A stretch of 43,833 bases of DNA from Bacteroidota bacterium (lineage in GTDB: Bacteria; Bacteroidota; Bacteroidia; Chitinophagales; Chitinophagaceae): contig JAUZOE010000036.1 in NCBI GenBank assembly GCA_030706605.1, positions 1-43,833 of the forward strand, read 5' to 3'. This document shows, in pieces, positions 8,340-16,622 of this stretch; positions within the stretch are counted from its first letter, which is position 1, and the number at the start of each line of letters is the position of its first letter. A program made the position numbers and the translations under genes. A model generated the notes under the pieces. The model was not told where the DNA came from, ran no database searches, and saw only the letters and a program-made list of their open reading frames with translations.

Positions 8340-9395
8340 ATGTTACAACTTCTGATCAAAAAATTGGGATACGGAGTACTGATATTGGCCGGAGTAGTGA
8401 CAGTGGTATTTTTTATTTTCCAGGCATTTGGCGATCCTGCAAGAATGTTACTGGGCCAGACTGGTGATAAGAAAACGATGGATAATATTCGTAAAGAATT
8501 GTACCTGGATCAACCCAAATGGAAACAGTTTGTTTTTTATGTAAATGATATTTCGCCAATCAGTATTGATACAAAACCAGAAATAAAAGAAAAAGGCTTG
8601 CGTGGTTTCTTTATCCCGGTTGGTGGAAGTGAAAATTTCGCAATAAAAATTCCTTATCTCCGCAGGAGCTATCAAACCAAAAAAGAAGTAACGGAGGTAT
8701 TAATGGAAGCCTTGCCGGGTACTATTATACTTGCTTTTGCTGCTATGCTTTTTGCCGTAATTTTTGGAATTTCCCTGGGCATACTTGCCGCCGTAAAGCA
8801 AAATACATGGGTGGATACATCTTCTGTATTTGCCAGTGTGATCGGCATTTCAGCGCCCTCATTTTTCATGGCCATTGTCATTGCTTATTTATTTGGTTTG
8901 GTATTGCATGATTATACCGGTTTGTCCTTAACAGGAAGCTGGTTTAATATAAATGAAGTAACCGGGCAGCGATATTTGACACTCCAGAATTTAATTCTTC
9001 CCGCACTTACGCTTGGCATCAGGCCATTGGCTATTATCACTCAACTGACAAGGAGTTCCATGCTGGACGTGATGAGCCAGGATTATATCAGAACCGCCTA
9101 TGCAAAAGGGTTGAGCAGGCATAGAGTCATTTACCGCCATGCTTTAAGAAATGCCATTAACCCGGTGATAACAGCTATCACAGGCTGGTTTGCCGAATTA
9201 CTGGCCGGCGCTTTTTTTGTAGAATATATTTTTGGATGGAAAGGAATCGGGAAAGTAACTGTAGAGGCTTTAGAAAAACTTGATTACCCTGTGGTAATGG
9301 GATCTGTCCTTTTTGCCGCCACTATTTTTGTATTGATTAATATTTTGGCTGATGTGCTTTATGGGATTATTGATCCGAGAGTAAAGATCAAATAG
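8340..9395 (+). CDS. ABC transporter permease, DppB/OppB type
   Basis: The 351-residue inner-membrane protein begins with a membrane segment (LILAGVVTVVFFIFQAFGDP) typical of the first subunit of peptide/nickel permeases. The EAA-type cytoplasmic loop that contacts the ATPase is clear: RTAYAKGLSRHRVIYRHALR followed by NAINPVIT. The end ADVLYGIIDPRVKIK is also standard. Residues about 55-115 form a periplasmic loop longer than in the E. coli proteins. No partner permease (DppC), ATPase or binding protein is adjacent, so the rest of the transporter must be encoded elsewhere. The substrate cannot be deduced. Confidence 0.88.
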   Translation: MLQLLIKKLGYGVLILAGVVTVVFFIFQAFGDPARMLLGQTGDKKTMDNIRKELYLDQPKWKQFVFYVNDISPISIDTKPEIKEKGLRGFFIPVGGSENFAIKIPYLRRSYQTKKEVTEVLMEALPGTIILAFAAMLFAVIFGISLGILAAVKQNTWVDTSSVFASVIGISAPSFFMAIVIAYLFGLVLHDYTGLSLTGSWFNINEVTGQRYLTLQNLILPALTLGIRPLAIITQLTRSSMLDVMSQDYIRTAYAKGLSRHRVIYRHALRNAINPVITAITGWFAELLAGAFFVEYIFGWKGIGKVTVEALEKLDYPVVMGSVLFAATIFVLINILADVLYGIIDPRVKIK

Positions 9396-9435
9396 TAAAA
9401 AAATACGCCATAATCAAGTAATTAAACAAAAGAAT

Positions 9436-9714
9436 CTATTTCACTACCACTTCAGTAATTACTTTTTCACCAAGGGCTTCATTTACCCGTTCAATAATTT
9501 TTGCTTTCTGGTAAAGTAATTCATTTTTTAAAGGTGCTACTGAAGTGGAAATGAAAAGAGTTGATTTAATAATCTCTATCTTATCGGTATAATTGGCTAT
9601 GGTTTTCCCCATAATCGTTTCCCAGGCTTCTTCTATTTGCAATGCCTGTATACCGCTTTTTAAACGACTTTTTTTGAGGAATTCTTTTAATGCCTCTCCC
9701 ATTGAAACTTCCAT
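9436..9714 (-). CDS. DUF721 / DciA-like protein
   Basis: This 92-residue protein has the DUF721 pattern: MGEALKEFLKKSRLKSGIQA, EEAWETIMGKTIANYTD and an LFISTSVAPLKNELLYQKA strand-helix stretch. DUF721 includes DciA, the ancestral loader of replicative helicase DnaB. It lies just downstream of recF on the same strand, a typical replication/repair pairing. Two starts are possible: ATG 9714 or ATG 9702 (MGEALKEF). A TATCTTTA box very close upstream of 9714 makes the shorter form plausible. Confidence 0.8.
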   Translation of the reverse strand: MEVSMGEALKEFLKKSRLKSGIQALQIEEAWETIMGKTIANYTDKIEIIKSTLFISTSVAPLKNELLYQKAKIIERVNEALGEKVITEVVVK

Positions 9715-9795
9715 TTGGTAAAGATAAAATTAAGTTTTTCTTTGCCTGATTTTTTTTCGGCATGAAGTTTCCGGAGGTAAATAAGTTGAAAGTAC

Positions 9796-10890
9796 TTAAG
9801 CTAATTCTATTACCTGTACCGCATTTCCAAATGGCGAAAGGGACATTTTTAAACGATCAAAATGAGTATCAGTAATAAATACCTGGCCATTATTTTTTTG
9901 GCACACATATTCCAATAAATTTTCAATCCGGTTCTCATCCAGTTTTTCAAATACATCATCTAATAATAAAACCGGGGGATAGCCTTTTACTTTTTTTAGT
10001 ATTTCAAACTCAGCAAGTTTACAGGCAAACAATAAACTTTTTCGCTGTCCCTGGGAAGCAATTGATTTAAAAATATTTCCGAACAGCAAAAAAGTGAGAT
10101 CATCTTTATGAATACCGACATTGGTCCTTTGTGTAACCCGGTCTTTTTGCCTGGATGAAATCAACAATTCCGAAAAATTATTTTCATTTAGCTGGCTGTT
10201 GTACTCCAGGTTAACTTCTTCATTTTTCCCCGAAATATTATTATAAAATTCCTGTACCAAAGGAAAAAGCTGGTTGCAAAATTGATCCCTCGTTTTGTGT
10301 ATATAATTACCGGGTGCCTTTAATTGTTCATCGAGTACTTCTAAAAGACTTTTGTCAAATGTGTTTTTTGCAAACTCATTTTTTAAAAAGCTATTTCGCT
10401 GAGCCAGTACTTTATTGTAAATAATCAACTGCTGCAAATATTCGGTATCCACCTGGCTGATTAGTGTATCCATAAATTTTCTTCTTTCCTCGCTGTTGCC
10501 GGTAATCATTTCAATATCATCCGGGGCAATTACCACGCAGGGAAATTTACCAATGTGATGCGAAAATTTTTCATACGCTATGTCATTCAGGTAAATTTCT
10601 TTTTTTAATGAAGAACGATAAATGCAAACAATTTTTTGCACTTCATTGTCCTCTATATTTCCATTTTGCAATTCACCTTCTATTCTAAATCCTTCGGATC
10701 CAAAATGCACATTCAATAAATCTGATTTAGTAAAATAGCTTTTAGTAAAGCACAAATAGTTGATGGCATCCAGAAGATTGGTTTTCCCCTTTCCGTTGAG
10801 ACCACAAATTCCAATGATCCTTTCTGTAAAATGAAAAGTCTTAGATTGATAATTTTTATACCCTGTTAATGATATTTTATTAAAGAACAT
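9796..10890 (-). CDS. recF: DNA replication/repair protein RecF
   Basis: RecF is an SMC-like ATPase that helps load RecA at single-strand gaps. From ATG 10890 the protein has 364 residues and begins MFFNKISLTGYKNYQSKTFH. Walker A is GLNGKGKT (30-37), the ABC signature is SQGQRKS (about 279-285) and Walker B is LLLDD (about 308-312), followed by VFEKLDENR. Four extra N-terminal residues would need a TTG at 10902, which lies in a TATCTTG promoter-like box, so the ATG is preferred. It is divergent from pdhA and is followed by the DUF721 gene after 81 bases. Confidence 0.93.
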   Translation of the reverse strand: MFFNKISLTGYKNYQSKTFHFTERIIGICGLNGKGKTNLLDAINYLCFTKSYFTKSDLLNVHFGSEGFRIEGELQNGNIEDNEVQKIVCIYRSSLKKEIYLNDIAYEKFSHHIGKFPCVVIAPDDIEMITGNSEERRKFMDTLISQVDTEYLQQLIIYNKVLAQRNSFLKNEFAKNTFDKSLLEVLDEQLKAPGNYIHKTRDQFCNQLFPLVQEFYNNISGKNEEVNLEYNSQLNENNFSELLISSRQKDRVTQRTNVGIHKDDLTFLLFGNIFKSIASQGQRKSLLFACKLAEFEILKKVKGYPPVLLLDDVFEKLDENRIENLLEYVCQKNNGQVFITDTHFDRLKMSLSPFGNAVQVIELA

Positions 10891-11019
10891 AGAGAATTGC
10901 AAGATACTAAAGGTTGAAGATTTTGATAATCAGAAGTACAGACTTTTAAGGGGGAATAATTAAAACAGATATAGTTTACTTTATTGTATAATTGGCGCAA
11001 ATATTTTTTTAATTTACCC

Positions 11020-11027
11020 TATCTTTG
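11020..11027 (+). promoter_or_regulatory. -7 box TATCTTTG of pdhA
   Basis: TATCTTTG is an exact TAnnTTTG box, 19 bases before the TTG start at 11047. It lies inside the longer open frame that begins at 10984, which argues that those upstream codons are not translated. Confidence 0.6.
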
Positions 11028-11046
11028 CGACCTAAAATTTATAACC

Positions 11047-12039
11047 TTGGCAACAAAGTTTTCTAAAGAAACTTATTTATACTGGTACGAGCTGATGCTC
11101 CTGATCCGCCGTTTTGAAGAAAAAGCCGGACAAATGTACGGAATGCAAAAAATCAGGGGTTTCTGCCACTTATATATCGGGCAGGAAGCAATTGCGGCAG
11201 GATGTATGACTGCAACCAAACCCGATGATATGTTCATTACCGCTTATCGCGATCATGGATTGGCTATTGCTAAAGGCGTTTCTGCGAAATCCTGCATGGC
11301 TGAGTTATTTGCTAAAGCTACAGGGTGCAGTAAAGGAAAAGGTGGCAGTATGCACTTCTTCGGCCTGAAAGAGAGATTTTTTGGTGGGCATGGCATTGTA
11401 GGCGCACAAATAGGAACAGGTGCGGGACTTGCTTTCGCTGAGCAATATAAGGGGACAGACAATGTCGCTCTTGTTTTTTTTGGCGATGGTGCTGCCAGAC
11501 AGGGAATACTTCACGAAACTTTCAACCTTGCTATGCTTTGGAAACTTCCGGTAGTATTTATTTGTGAAAATAATAATTATGCCATGGGAACTTCGGTTGC
11601 CAGGACTTCTAATGTACTTGACATTTACAAGCTGGCAGATGCATATGAAATGCCGGGCGACCAGGTAGATGGAATGGTGCCGGAATCAGTTCATCAAGCC
11701 ATTGAAAGAGCGGTAAAAAGAGCAAGAGAACAGGGAGGCCCTACTTTGCTTGAGATAAAAACTTATCGCTATAAAGGCCACAGTATGAGTGACCCTGCAA
11801 AGTATAGAAGTAAAGAAGAAATGGAAGAATATAAACTCCAGGATCCGATAGAAACCACATTGAAAAAGTTGAAAGATAATTTTGGTGTAACAGATGATGA
11901 AATTGAAGCCATCGCTGATAGGGTAAAAAATGAAGTGGAGGAAGCCGTAAAATTTGCGGAAGAAAGTCCTTATCCTGACGATGATGAAATACTCAAAGAT
12001 GTATATGCAGAAGCTGATTATCCATTTATAATGGATTAA
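11047..12039 (+). CDS. pdhA: pyruvate dehydrogenase E1 component, alpha subunit
   Basis: PdhA binds thiamine diphosphate and decarboxylates pyruvate together with PdhB. With the TTG start at 11047 the protein has 330 residues and begins MATKFSKETYLYWYELM, the family's usual N-terminus; the open frame continues upstream to 10984 but crosses a promoter box. Visible motifs are RRFEEKAGQMYG, GFCHLYIGQEA, YRDHG, GKGGSMH, and the ThDP motif GDG (146-148) ... NNN (175-177). The phosphorylation-loop-like YRYKGHSMSDPAKYRSKEE is also present. The beta subunit and E2 genes are not in the window, so the complex is encoded at several loci. Confidence 0.92.
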   Translation: MATKFSKETYLYWYELMLLIRRFEEKAGQMYGMQKIRGFCHLYIGQEAIAAGCMTATKPDDMFITAYRDHGLAIAKGVSAKSCMAELFAKATGCSKGKGGSMHFFGLKERFFGGHGIVGAQIGTGAGLAFAEQYKGTDNVALVFFGDGAARQGILHETFNLAMLWKLPVVFICENNNYAMGTSVARTSNVLDIYKLADAYEMPGDQVDGMVPESVHQAIERAVKRAREQGGPTLLEIKTYRYKGHSMSDPAKYRSKEEMEEYKLQDPIETTLKKLKDNFGVTDDEIEAIADRVKNEVEEAVKFAEESPYPDDDEILKDVYAEADYPFIMD

Positions 12040-12083
12040 ATAAATATCAACAGAACAATAAAAAATTAGAAATAACGAAAACA

Positions 12084-12791
12084 ATGTCGGACAAAAAAGC
12101 ACACAAAACAGAAGTAGATATAATTGAAAAGGCGAGAGGCTTTTGGGAAGTTAACAATAAAAAGATTATCTATATTGGTTCCGCAGTTATTATTTTACTG
12201 CTGGGGTGGGTGATCTATAAAAATATGTTTAAAGATCCCAAAGAAGAAAAAGCCAACAATGTCGTTTACGTAACACAAAAGTATTTTTCTGAATTCAGCA
12301 ATGCTACGGATTCAAATAAAATAAAATTGGCCACATTTTGTATTAATGGAGATGGTATGAATCCGGGGGCTTTAAAAATTATTAATGAATATTCCGGCAC
12401 TTCTGCTGCCAACCTCTGCGAATATTATGCTGGAGCCTGTTATCTGCACCTTGGTCAGTTTGCCAAAGCCATTGATTACTTGGAAAAATTTGATGCTGAC
12501 GGCGCTACCCAAATTGAAAGCCGTGCTTACGGAATGATAGCAGATGCGGATGCAGAATTAAATAAAAAAGATGATGCACTAAGTTATTATAAAAAGGCTG
12601 CCGAAGTAAACACCAAAGATGATTATACTTCTTCAGAATTCCTGTTTAAAGCAGCCTTATATGCGCAAACAAACGGAAAAACAAAAGAAGCTATTGATCT
12701 GTTTAAAAAAATAAAATCAGATTACCCGCTTACTGATAAAGCCGCTGATGTTGATCGCTACCTTGCTAAACTGGGTGAATTTTCAGAATAA
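12084..12791 (+). CDS. membrane-anchored TPR protein (YfgM-like)
   Basis: The 235-residue protein has a short cytoplasmic N-terminus, one membrane segment at about 28-46 (IIYIGSAVIILLLGWVIY) and a tetratricopeptide-type tail outside. Helical repeats are visible: LCEYYAGACYLHLGQFAKAI, AYGMIADADAELNKKDDALS and LFKAALYAQTNGKTKEAIDL. The arrangement resembles YfgM-type proteins that assist periplasmic folding near the Sec translocon; this is an analogy, not proof. It lies 44 bases after pdhA and 14 bases before ribH. Confidence 0.8.
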   Translation: MSDKKAHKTEVDIIEKARGFWEVNNKKIIYIGSAVIILLLGWVIYKNMFKDPKEEKANNVVYVTQKYFSEFSNATDSNKIKLATFCINGDGMNPGALKIINEYSGTSAANLCEYYAGACYLHLGQFAKAIDYLEKFDADGATQIESRAYGMIADADAELNKKDDALSYYKKAAEVNTKDDYTSSEFLFKAALYAQTNGKTKEAIDLFKKIKSDYPLTDKAADVDRYLAKLGEFSE

Positions 12792-12805
12792 ATTCTATAA
12801 ATATA

Positions 12806-13300
12806 ATGGCATCTGTAAACGAAGATCTTTATAATTTAAATACAGGCATTCTTCCAAAGGATGCCTGTATTGTTATTGTACATACAGAATGGAATTCGCA
12901 AACAGTTAATAAATTATTAGAAGGATGTATTACAATTCTTCGCCGGCATGAAATGACTAATTACAAAATTATCAGTGTGCCTGGTGCTTTTGAAATTCCT
13001 TTTGCTATTAAACATTTTTGGGAGACGTATGACAATAAATTTGAGAAGCCGCAGGCATTTATTGCTCTCGGATGTGTATTGCGTGGTGGCACTCCTCATT
13101 TTGATTACATCAGCAAAGCAGTTACCGACGGTATTATGCAATTAAATTTATTATTGCCGGTTCCTTCAATTTTTGGAGTACTAACAGTAGACAATCAACA
13201 ACAGGCCGATGAACGAACTGGTGGAGAGCATGGAAATAAAGGAGAAGAAGCCGCTTTGTCTGCATTGAAGATGATGGCGCTTAAGTATGCTATTGTATAA
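12806..13300 (+). CDS. ribH: 6,7-dimethyl-8-ribityllumazine synthase
   Basis: This enzyme makes the riboflavin precursor lumazine from the pyrimidine and dihydroxybutanone phosphate. The 164-residue length is normal. Active-site motifs are visible: HTEWNS at the N-terminus, VPGAFEIPFAIKHF, ALGCVLRGGTPHFDYIS with the catalytic His, GVLTVDNQQQADERTGG and the following HGNKGEEAA. The start ATG is 14 bases after the TPR gene stop, so the two are probably co-transcribed. No other riboflavin gene is in the window. Confidence 0.94.
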   Translation: MASVNEDLYNLNTGILPKDACIVIVHTEWNSQTVNKLLEGCITILRRHEMTNYKIISVPGAFEIPFAIKHFWETYDNKFEKPQAFIALGCVLRGGTPHFDYISKAVTDGIMQLNLLLPVPSIFGVLTVDNQQQADERTGGEHGNKGEEAALSALKMMALKYAIV

Positions 13301-13346
13301 TGGATTTATCTTTAATTTTAGCTAATAAAAATAGTTTTTCCCTGGC

Positions 13347-14069
13347 ATGAAAGTTCAGTTATTTATACCTTGTTTTGTTGATCAGCTATATCCTCAGACA
13401 GCTTTCAATATGGTTAAAGTACTTGAAAAAGCCTGTTGTAATGTTGAATACAATACCAATCAAACCTGTTGTGGCCAGCCTGCTTTTAATGCAGGATTCT
13501 GGAATGAAGCTAAAACCGTAGCTTCCAAATTCATAAAAGATTTCGACGGTACAGATTATATAGTGGCTCCTTCTGCGTCATGCGTTGGTTTTGTCAGAAA
13601 TTATTATGTAGGTCTTTTTGAAAACTCCTCACAGCATAACACAGTAAAGGATCTTTCAAAAAGAATTTTTGAATTCACTGAATTTCTTACTGATATCCTG
13701 AAGATTGAAAACTTTAGTGCAGAATTAAATGCCAAAGCAACTTATCATGACAGTTGCGCAGGTTTACGCGAGTGTAAAATAAAAGAAGGGCCACGTAAAC
13801 TTTTGCAAAAAGTAAAAGGACTGGAATTAGTAGAAATGTCTGAGACTGAAACCTGCTGTGGATTTGGAGGTACATTTTCTGTAAAATTCGATGCTATTTC
13901 CAATGCAATGGCCGATCAAAAAATTCACCACGCTTTAGAGACAGGTGCATCTCATATTATATCCACTGACCTCAGTTGCCTTATGCATCTTGATGGAATT
14001 ATTTCTAAAAAAATGCTTCCCCTAAAAACAATGCATATCGCTGATGTGCTAGCAAGCGGATGGGAATAA
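13347..14069 (+). CDS. lutA: LutA-like (Fe-S)-associated cysteine-rich protein
   Basis: The 240-residue protein has two CCG-type cysteine-rich domains: one with FIPCFVDQLYP and TNQTCCGQPAFN, the other with YHDSCAGLRECKIKEGPR and ETCCGFGGTFSVKFDAIS. This is the layout of LutA/YkgE, a subunit of the LutABC enzyme that oxidises L-lactate, where the Cys residues bind a [4Fe-4S]-type cofactor. LutB and LutC are not next to it, so the physiological link is by family only. It also resembles the C-terminal half of GlpC/GlcF. It follows ribH by 46 bases on the same strand. Confidence 0.85.
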   Translation: MKVQLFIPCFVDQLYPQTAFNMVKVLEKACCNVEYNTNQTCCGQPAFNAGFWNEAKTVASKFIKDFDGTDYIVAPSASCVGFVRNYYVGLFENSSQHNTVKDLSKRIFEFTEFLTDILKIENFSAELNAKATYHDSCAGLRECKIKEGPRKLLQKVKGLELVEMSETETCCGFGGTFSVKFDAISNAMADQKIHHALETGASHIISTDLSCLMHLDGIISKKMLPLKTMHIADVLASGWE

Positions 14070-14265
14070 TCTTGTTACTATCACCAATTTCCCCGAAAAA
14101 AAAATTTTGAAATTTTTATTTACTATTTCTGCTTTTCTCTGCTAGATATTACCTCCTTTTGATTTTATTTTTTTGATTAAAAACCGGGTAATCAATTTAT
14201 TCGTAGATGATAATGAGTTGATAAAACTTAAACCCAATTTTTCAAATCATTAAATCAATTTCATT

Positions 14266-14973
14266 ATGTTAAACAATGAGTCAAAAGAAAATCAGCCTGA
14301 CCCACTTTATATGGGTACAGCTAAACCATTTTCCAGGAGAAATTTTTTGGGAATAATGGGAGCGGGCACCGCTCTAATATTTGGTGCAGCAGCTTGCAAA
14401 AAAACAAGTGATGTTATCAGCAACAATGGAGGTGTTAATCTTGGAAGTGGCGATGCAGGAATTTTAAATTATGCTTACGCACTCGAGCAACTGGAAGCGG
14501 CTTTTTATACCCAGGTAATTATGTCGCCCTATTCTGGCATCAGTTCACAGGAAATGTCTTATTTAACGGATGTAAGAGACCATGAAATAGCCCATCGTGA
14601 ATTTTTTAAAGCAGCATTGGGAACAGGCGCTATCCAGGATCTGGAAGTAAATTTCAGTTCAATAGATTTTACGAGCAGAACCAGCGTACTCGGCACAGCC
14701 AAGGCATTTGAAGATCTTGGTGTTACTGCTTACAATGGTGCCGGGCAATTAATTACCAATCCTGATTATCTTACCCTTGCCGGTAAAATAGTATCCGTAG
14801 AAGCGCGCCATGCAGCATTGATCCGTGATTTAATAACACCCGGCACTTTTGCTGATATGACAGCGCTTGATGCTAACGGAATGGATATGGCCCGAACACC
14901 CAGCGAAGTGCTTTCCATAGCAGGCCCATATATCAAAACAAAATTGAACGCCAATAATTTACCAACCAGTTAA
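14266..14973 (+). CDS. ferritin-like domain protein with Tat lipoprotein-type leader
   Basis: The 235-residue protein has a leader with the twin-arginine motif SRRNFLG (about 24-30), a hydrophobic stretch and then GAAACKK, a lipobox-like Cys. It is predicted to be exported folded by Tat and possibly lipidated. The mature part carries four helices with ferritin-type ligands: LEQLEAAFY, VRDHEIAHREFF, FEDLGVTAY and SVEARHAALIRD, that is E, ExxH, E and ExxH positions suitable for a di-metal site. It belongs to the Ferritin-like_2 (DUF4439/Rds1-type) family of unproven function. The second ferritin-like gene follows after 11 bases. Confidence 0.85.
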   Translation: MLNNESKENQPDPLYMGTAKPFSRRNFLGIMGAGTALIFGAAACKKTSDVISNNGGVNLGSGDAGILNYAYALEQLEAAFYTQVIMSPYSGISSQEMSYLTDVRDHEIAHREFFKAALGTGAIQDLEVNFSSIDFTSRTSVLGTAKAFEDLGVTAYNGAGQLITNPDYLTLAGKIVSVEARHAALIRDLITPGTFADMTALDANGMDMARTPSEVLSIAGPYIKTKLNANNLPTS

Positions 14974-14984
14974 ATATTATAATT

Positions 14985-15836
14985 ATGAACTTACAAAATA
15001 TTATTTCAGAAATTGAAAAATCTGACCCAGAAATTTATGAAAAGCTGGACACCCGCAGAAATGCGATGAAAGGCTTTGCCAAAACATCGGGAAAGATCGC
15101 ATTAGCATCTATTCCGTTTGCATTGGGATCTATGTTTCAAAAGGCTTATTCATCTCCTACAGCGCCAACAGATTTGATTATTGATACTTTAAATTTTGCC
15201 CTGACATTAGAGTATCTTGAATCCAATTTTTATATTAAAGCAGTTGCTTCGGGAATAGTACCTTCAGGTGATGCACTTAACGCCCTTACCGTCATCCGTG
15301 ATCATGAAAATGCACATGTTAATTTCCTCAAAACAGCTATAAGTGCCGCAGGTGCTACACCCGTATCTTTTACTGTAGCAAGTTTTGACTTTACAGCTAA
15401 AGGTACTTTTCCCGGAGTATTTACAGATTACGGAACTTTACTGGCCGTTGCACAAACATTTGAAGACACAGGGGTGCGTGCTTATAAAGGACAGGCTCCC
15501 AACCTTATTTCAAACAATGCTTATTTAACTGCAGCACTTCAGATTCATTCAGTAGAAGCCAGGCATGCAGCTCATCTTCGTGAAATGAGAAAAGAAGCCA
15601 ATCTGTTGCTTCCTTCCAGTGCAGATGTGAAACCCTGGATTACGCTTAATCAAAGCGGAATTGCCACTTCGGCTGTCCAGGCCAGCTATGATGGTGAAGA
15701 TACTGTAGTACAGGGTGGTGTTACAATCACAAATATTGGAGGAAAATCAATATCCACTGCCGCTGCATCTGAGGCATTTGATGAGCCTTTGACTAAAGAG
15801 CAGGTTACTTCAATTGTAACGCCTTTCTTTGCCTAA
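14985..15836 (+). CDS. ferritin-like domain protein, second tandem copy
   Basis: The 283-residue paralogue of the preceding gene has all four metal-ligand segments: LEYLESNFYI, IRDHENAHVNF, FEDTGVRAY and SVEARHAAHLRE. The N-terminus has a twin-arginine TRRNAMKGFAK followed by a moderately hydrophobic stretch ending FQKAYSSPT, a weaker Tat-type signal without a lipobox. It is longer than its neighbour because of a C-terminal extension of about 60 residues. It is probably translated from the same mRNA, which ends at a hairpin 23 bases after the stop. The two products may work together, but this is inference. Confidence 0.85.
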   Translation: MNLQNIISEIEKSDPEIYEKLDTRRNAMKGFAKTSGKIALASIPFALGSMFQKAYSSPTAPTDLIIDTLNFALTLEYLESNFYIKAVASGIVPSGDALNALTVIRDHENAHVNFLKTAISAAGATPVSFTVASFDFTAKGTFPGVFTDYGTLLAVAQTFEDTGVRAYKGQAPNLISNNAYLTAALQIHSVEARHAAHLREMRKEANLLLPSSADVKPWITLNQSGIATSAVQASYDGEDTVVQGGVTITNIGGKSISTAAASEAFDEPLTKEQVTSIVTPFFA

Positions 15837-15858
15837 TAAAATGATCCCTAATGAAAAC

Positions 15859-15891
15859 AAATCCTTTGTAAATAATTACAAGGGATTTTTT
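15859..15891 (+). terminator. terminator of the ferritin-like pair
   Basis: Arms 15859-15871 and 15876-15888 pair over 13 positions with one G-T wobble and a four-base loop, then continue into a T-run. Standard Rho-independent form on the plus strand. Confidence 0.8.
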
Positions 15892-15929
15892 ATACCTGAT
15901 AAATACTATTATATTATTGGAATTTTCAG

Positions 15930-15966
15930 AAAAAAAAATCCCCGACAAGTAATTGTAGAGGATTTT
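15930..15966 (-). terminator. terminator of tatA copy 1
   Basis: Nine-position arms 15935-15943 and 15958-15966 (one mismatch) lie 21 bases beyond the tatA stop on the minus strand. The stem is followed by eight Ts in the minus-strand transcript. Confidence 0.65.
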
Positions 15967-15987
15967 AGCCATAAATTGAAATCTCAT

Positions 15988-16242
15988 TTATGAAACCGGT
16001 GGAGTAGTATTAGAAGGTTCCTGAGATTTAATAACATCTTTTTCTTTCATACCCGCTTCAAGTTCATTTTTTACATGATCTTTTGCATCATTAAATTCTC
16101 TTACGCCTTTACCTATTCCGCGCATAAGATCCGGAATTTTTTTACCCCCAAAAAACAATAAAATTACCAGCATAATCAATAGCCATTCAGATTCGCCGGG
16201 CATTGACAGTAGCAATACAGGTTTTAGAAAAATGCTTAACAT
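15988..16242 (-). CDS. tatA: Sec-independent translocase protein TatA/E, copy 1
   Basis: TatA oligomers form the pore-like part of the Tat system, which exports folded proteins. The 84-residue product has a hydrophobic helix (WLLIMLVILLFF), the hinge GGKKIPDL and an amphipathic helix [20 protein letters not shown], followed by a Pro/Ser/Thr tail ending NTTPPVS. ATG 16242 gives [16 protein letters not shown]; an internal ATG at 16203 gives MPGESEW. It is convergent with the two Tat-type ferritin-like genes and is repeated by a second copy 206 bases upstream on the same strand. TatC is not in the window. Confidence 0.9.
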   Translation of the reverse strand: MLSIFLKPVLLLSMPGESEWLLIMLVILLFFGGKKIPDLMRGIGKGVREFNDAKDHVKNELEAGMKEKDVIKSQEPSNTTPPVS

Positions 16243-16367
16243 GAGTTATAAATTTTTTTGTGTGTAATCAACTTTGCAAAGTTATCAGAAAACATGTCAG
16301 CGTATTGTAATTTTTTTTGATTCAGATACTTGATTCTGTTAATTATTTCAGGGTAGGGAATAAAAAT

Positions 16368-16397
16368 AAAAATCCTGGTAATTATTTACCAGGATTT
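16368..16397 (-). terminator. terminator of tatA copy 2
   Basis: A perfect 12-bp stem (arms 16370-16381 and 16386-16397) with a TTAT loop. In the minus-strand direction it is followed by a U-rich tract. It lies 52 bases after the stop of tatA copy 2, so the two tatA copies are probably separate transcripts. Confidence 0.85.
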
Positions 16398-16448
16398 ACC
16401 TATTAATTTTTTAAAATCAATTGAATTTAAAGAGAAAGTAGTAGCTTA

Positions 16449-16622
16449 TTATGCATCTTTTTCTTTCATACCCGCTTCAAGTTCATTTTTTACATGATCT
16501 TTTGCATCATTAAATTCTCTTACACCTTTACCGATACCCCGCATAAGATCAGGGATTTTTTTACCTCCAAAAAATAACAGAACCACTAAAAGGATAAGTA
16601 TCCATTCTGATCCGCCCGGCAT
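16449..16622 (-). CDS. tatA: Sec-independent translocase protein TatA/E, copy 2 (57 aa from the only ATG)
   Basis: From ATG 16622 the product reads [18 protein letters not shown], then [20 protein letters not shown], and ends EAGMKEKDA. This is a complete minimal TatA with membrane helix, hinge and amphipathic helix but without the tail of copy 1. The open frame continues 14 codons upstream to a TAA at 16665-16667. Those codons still encode [12 protein letters not shown] as in copy 1, with silent changes only, but the ATG of copy 1 is AGG here (16659-16661). Translation may therefore start at the internal ATG or at a rare codon such as ATT at 16652. The gene is easily missed because of its size. 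Confidence 0.85.
   Translation of the reverse strand: MPGGSEWILILLVVLLFFGGKKIPDLMRGIGKGVREFNDAKDHVKNELEAGMKEKDA

Noticed and set aside
10984-11046. N-terminal extension of PdhA
   Set aside because: The extra 21 codons cross a TATCTTTG promoter box and are not part of the family's N-terminus.
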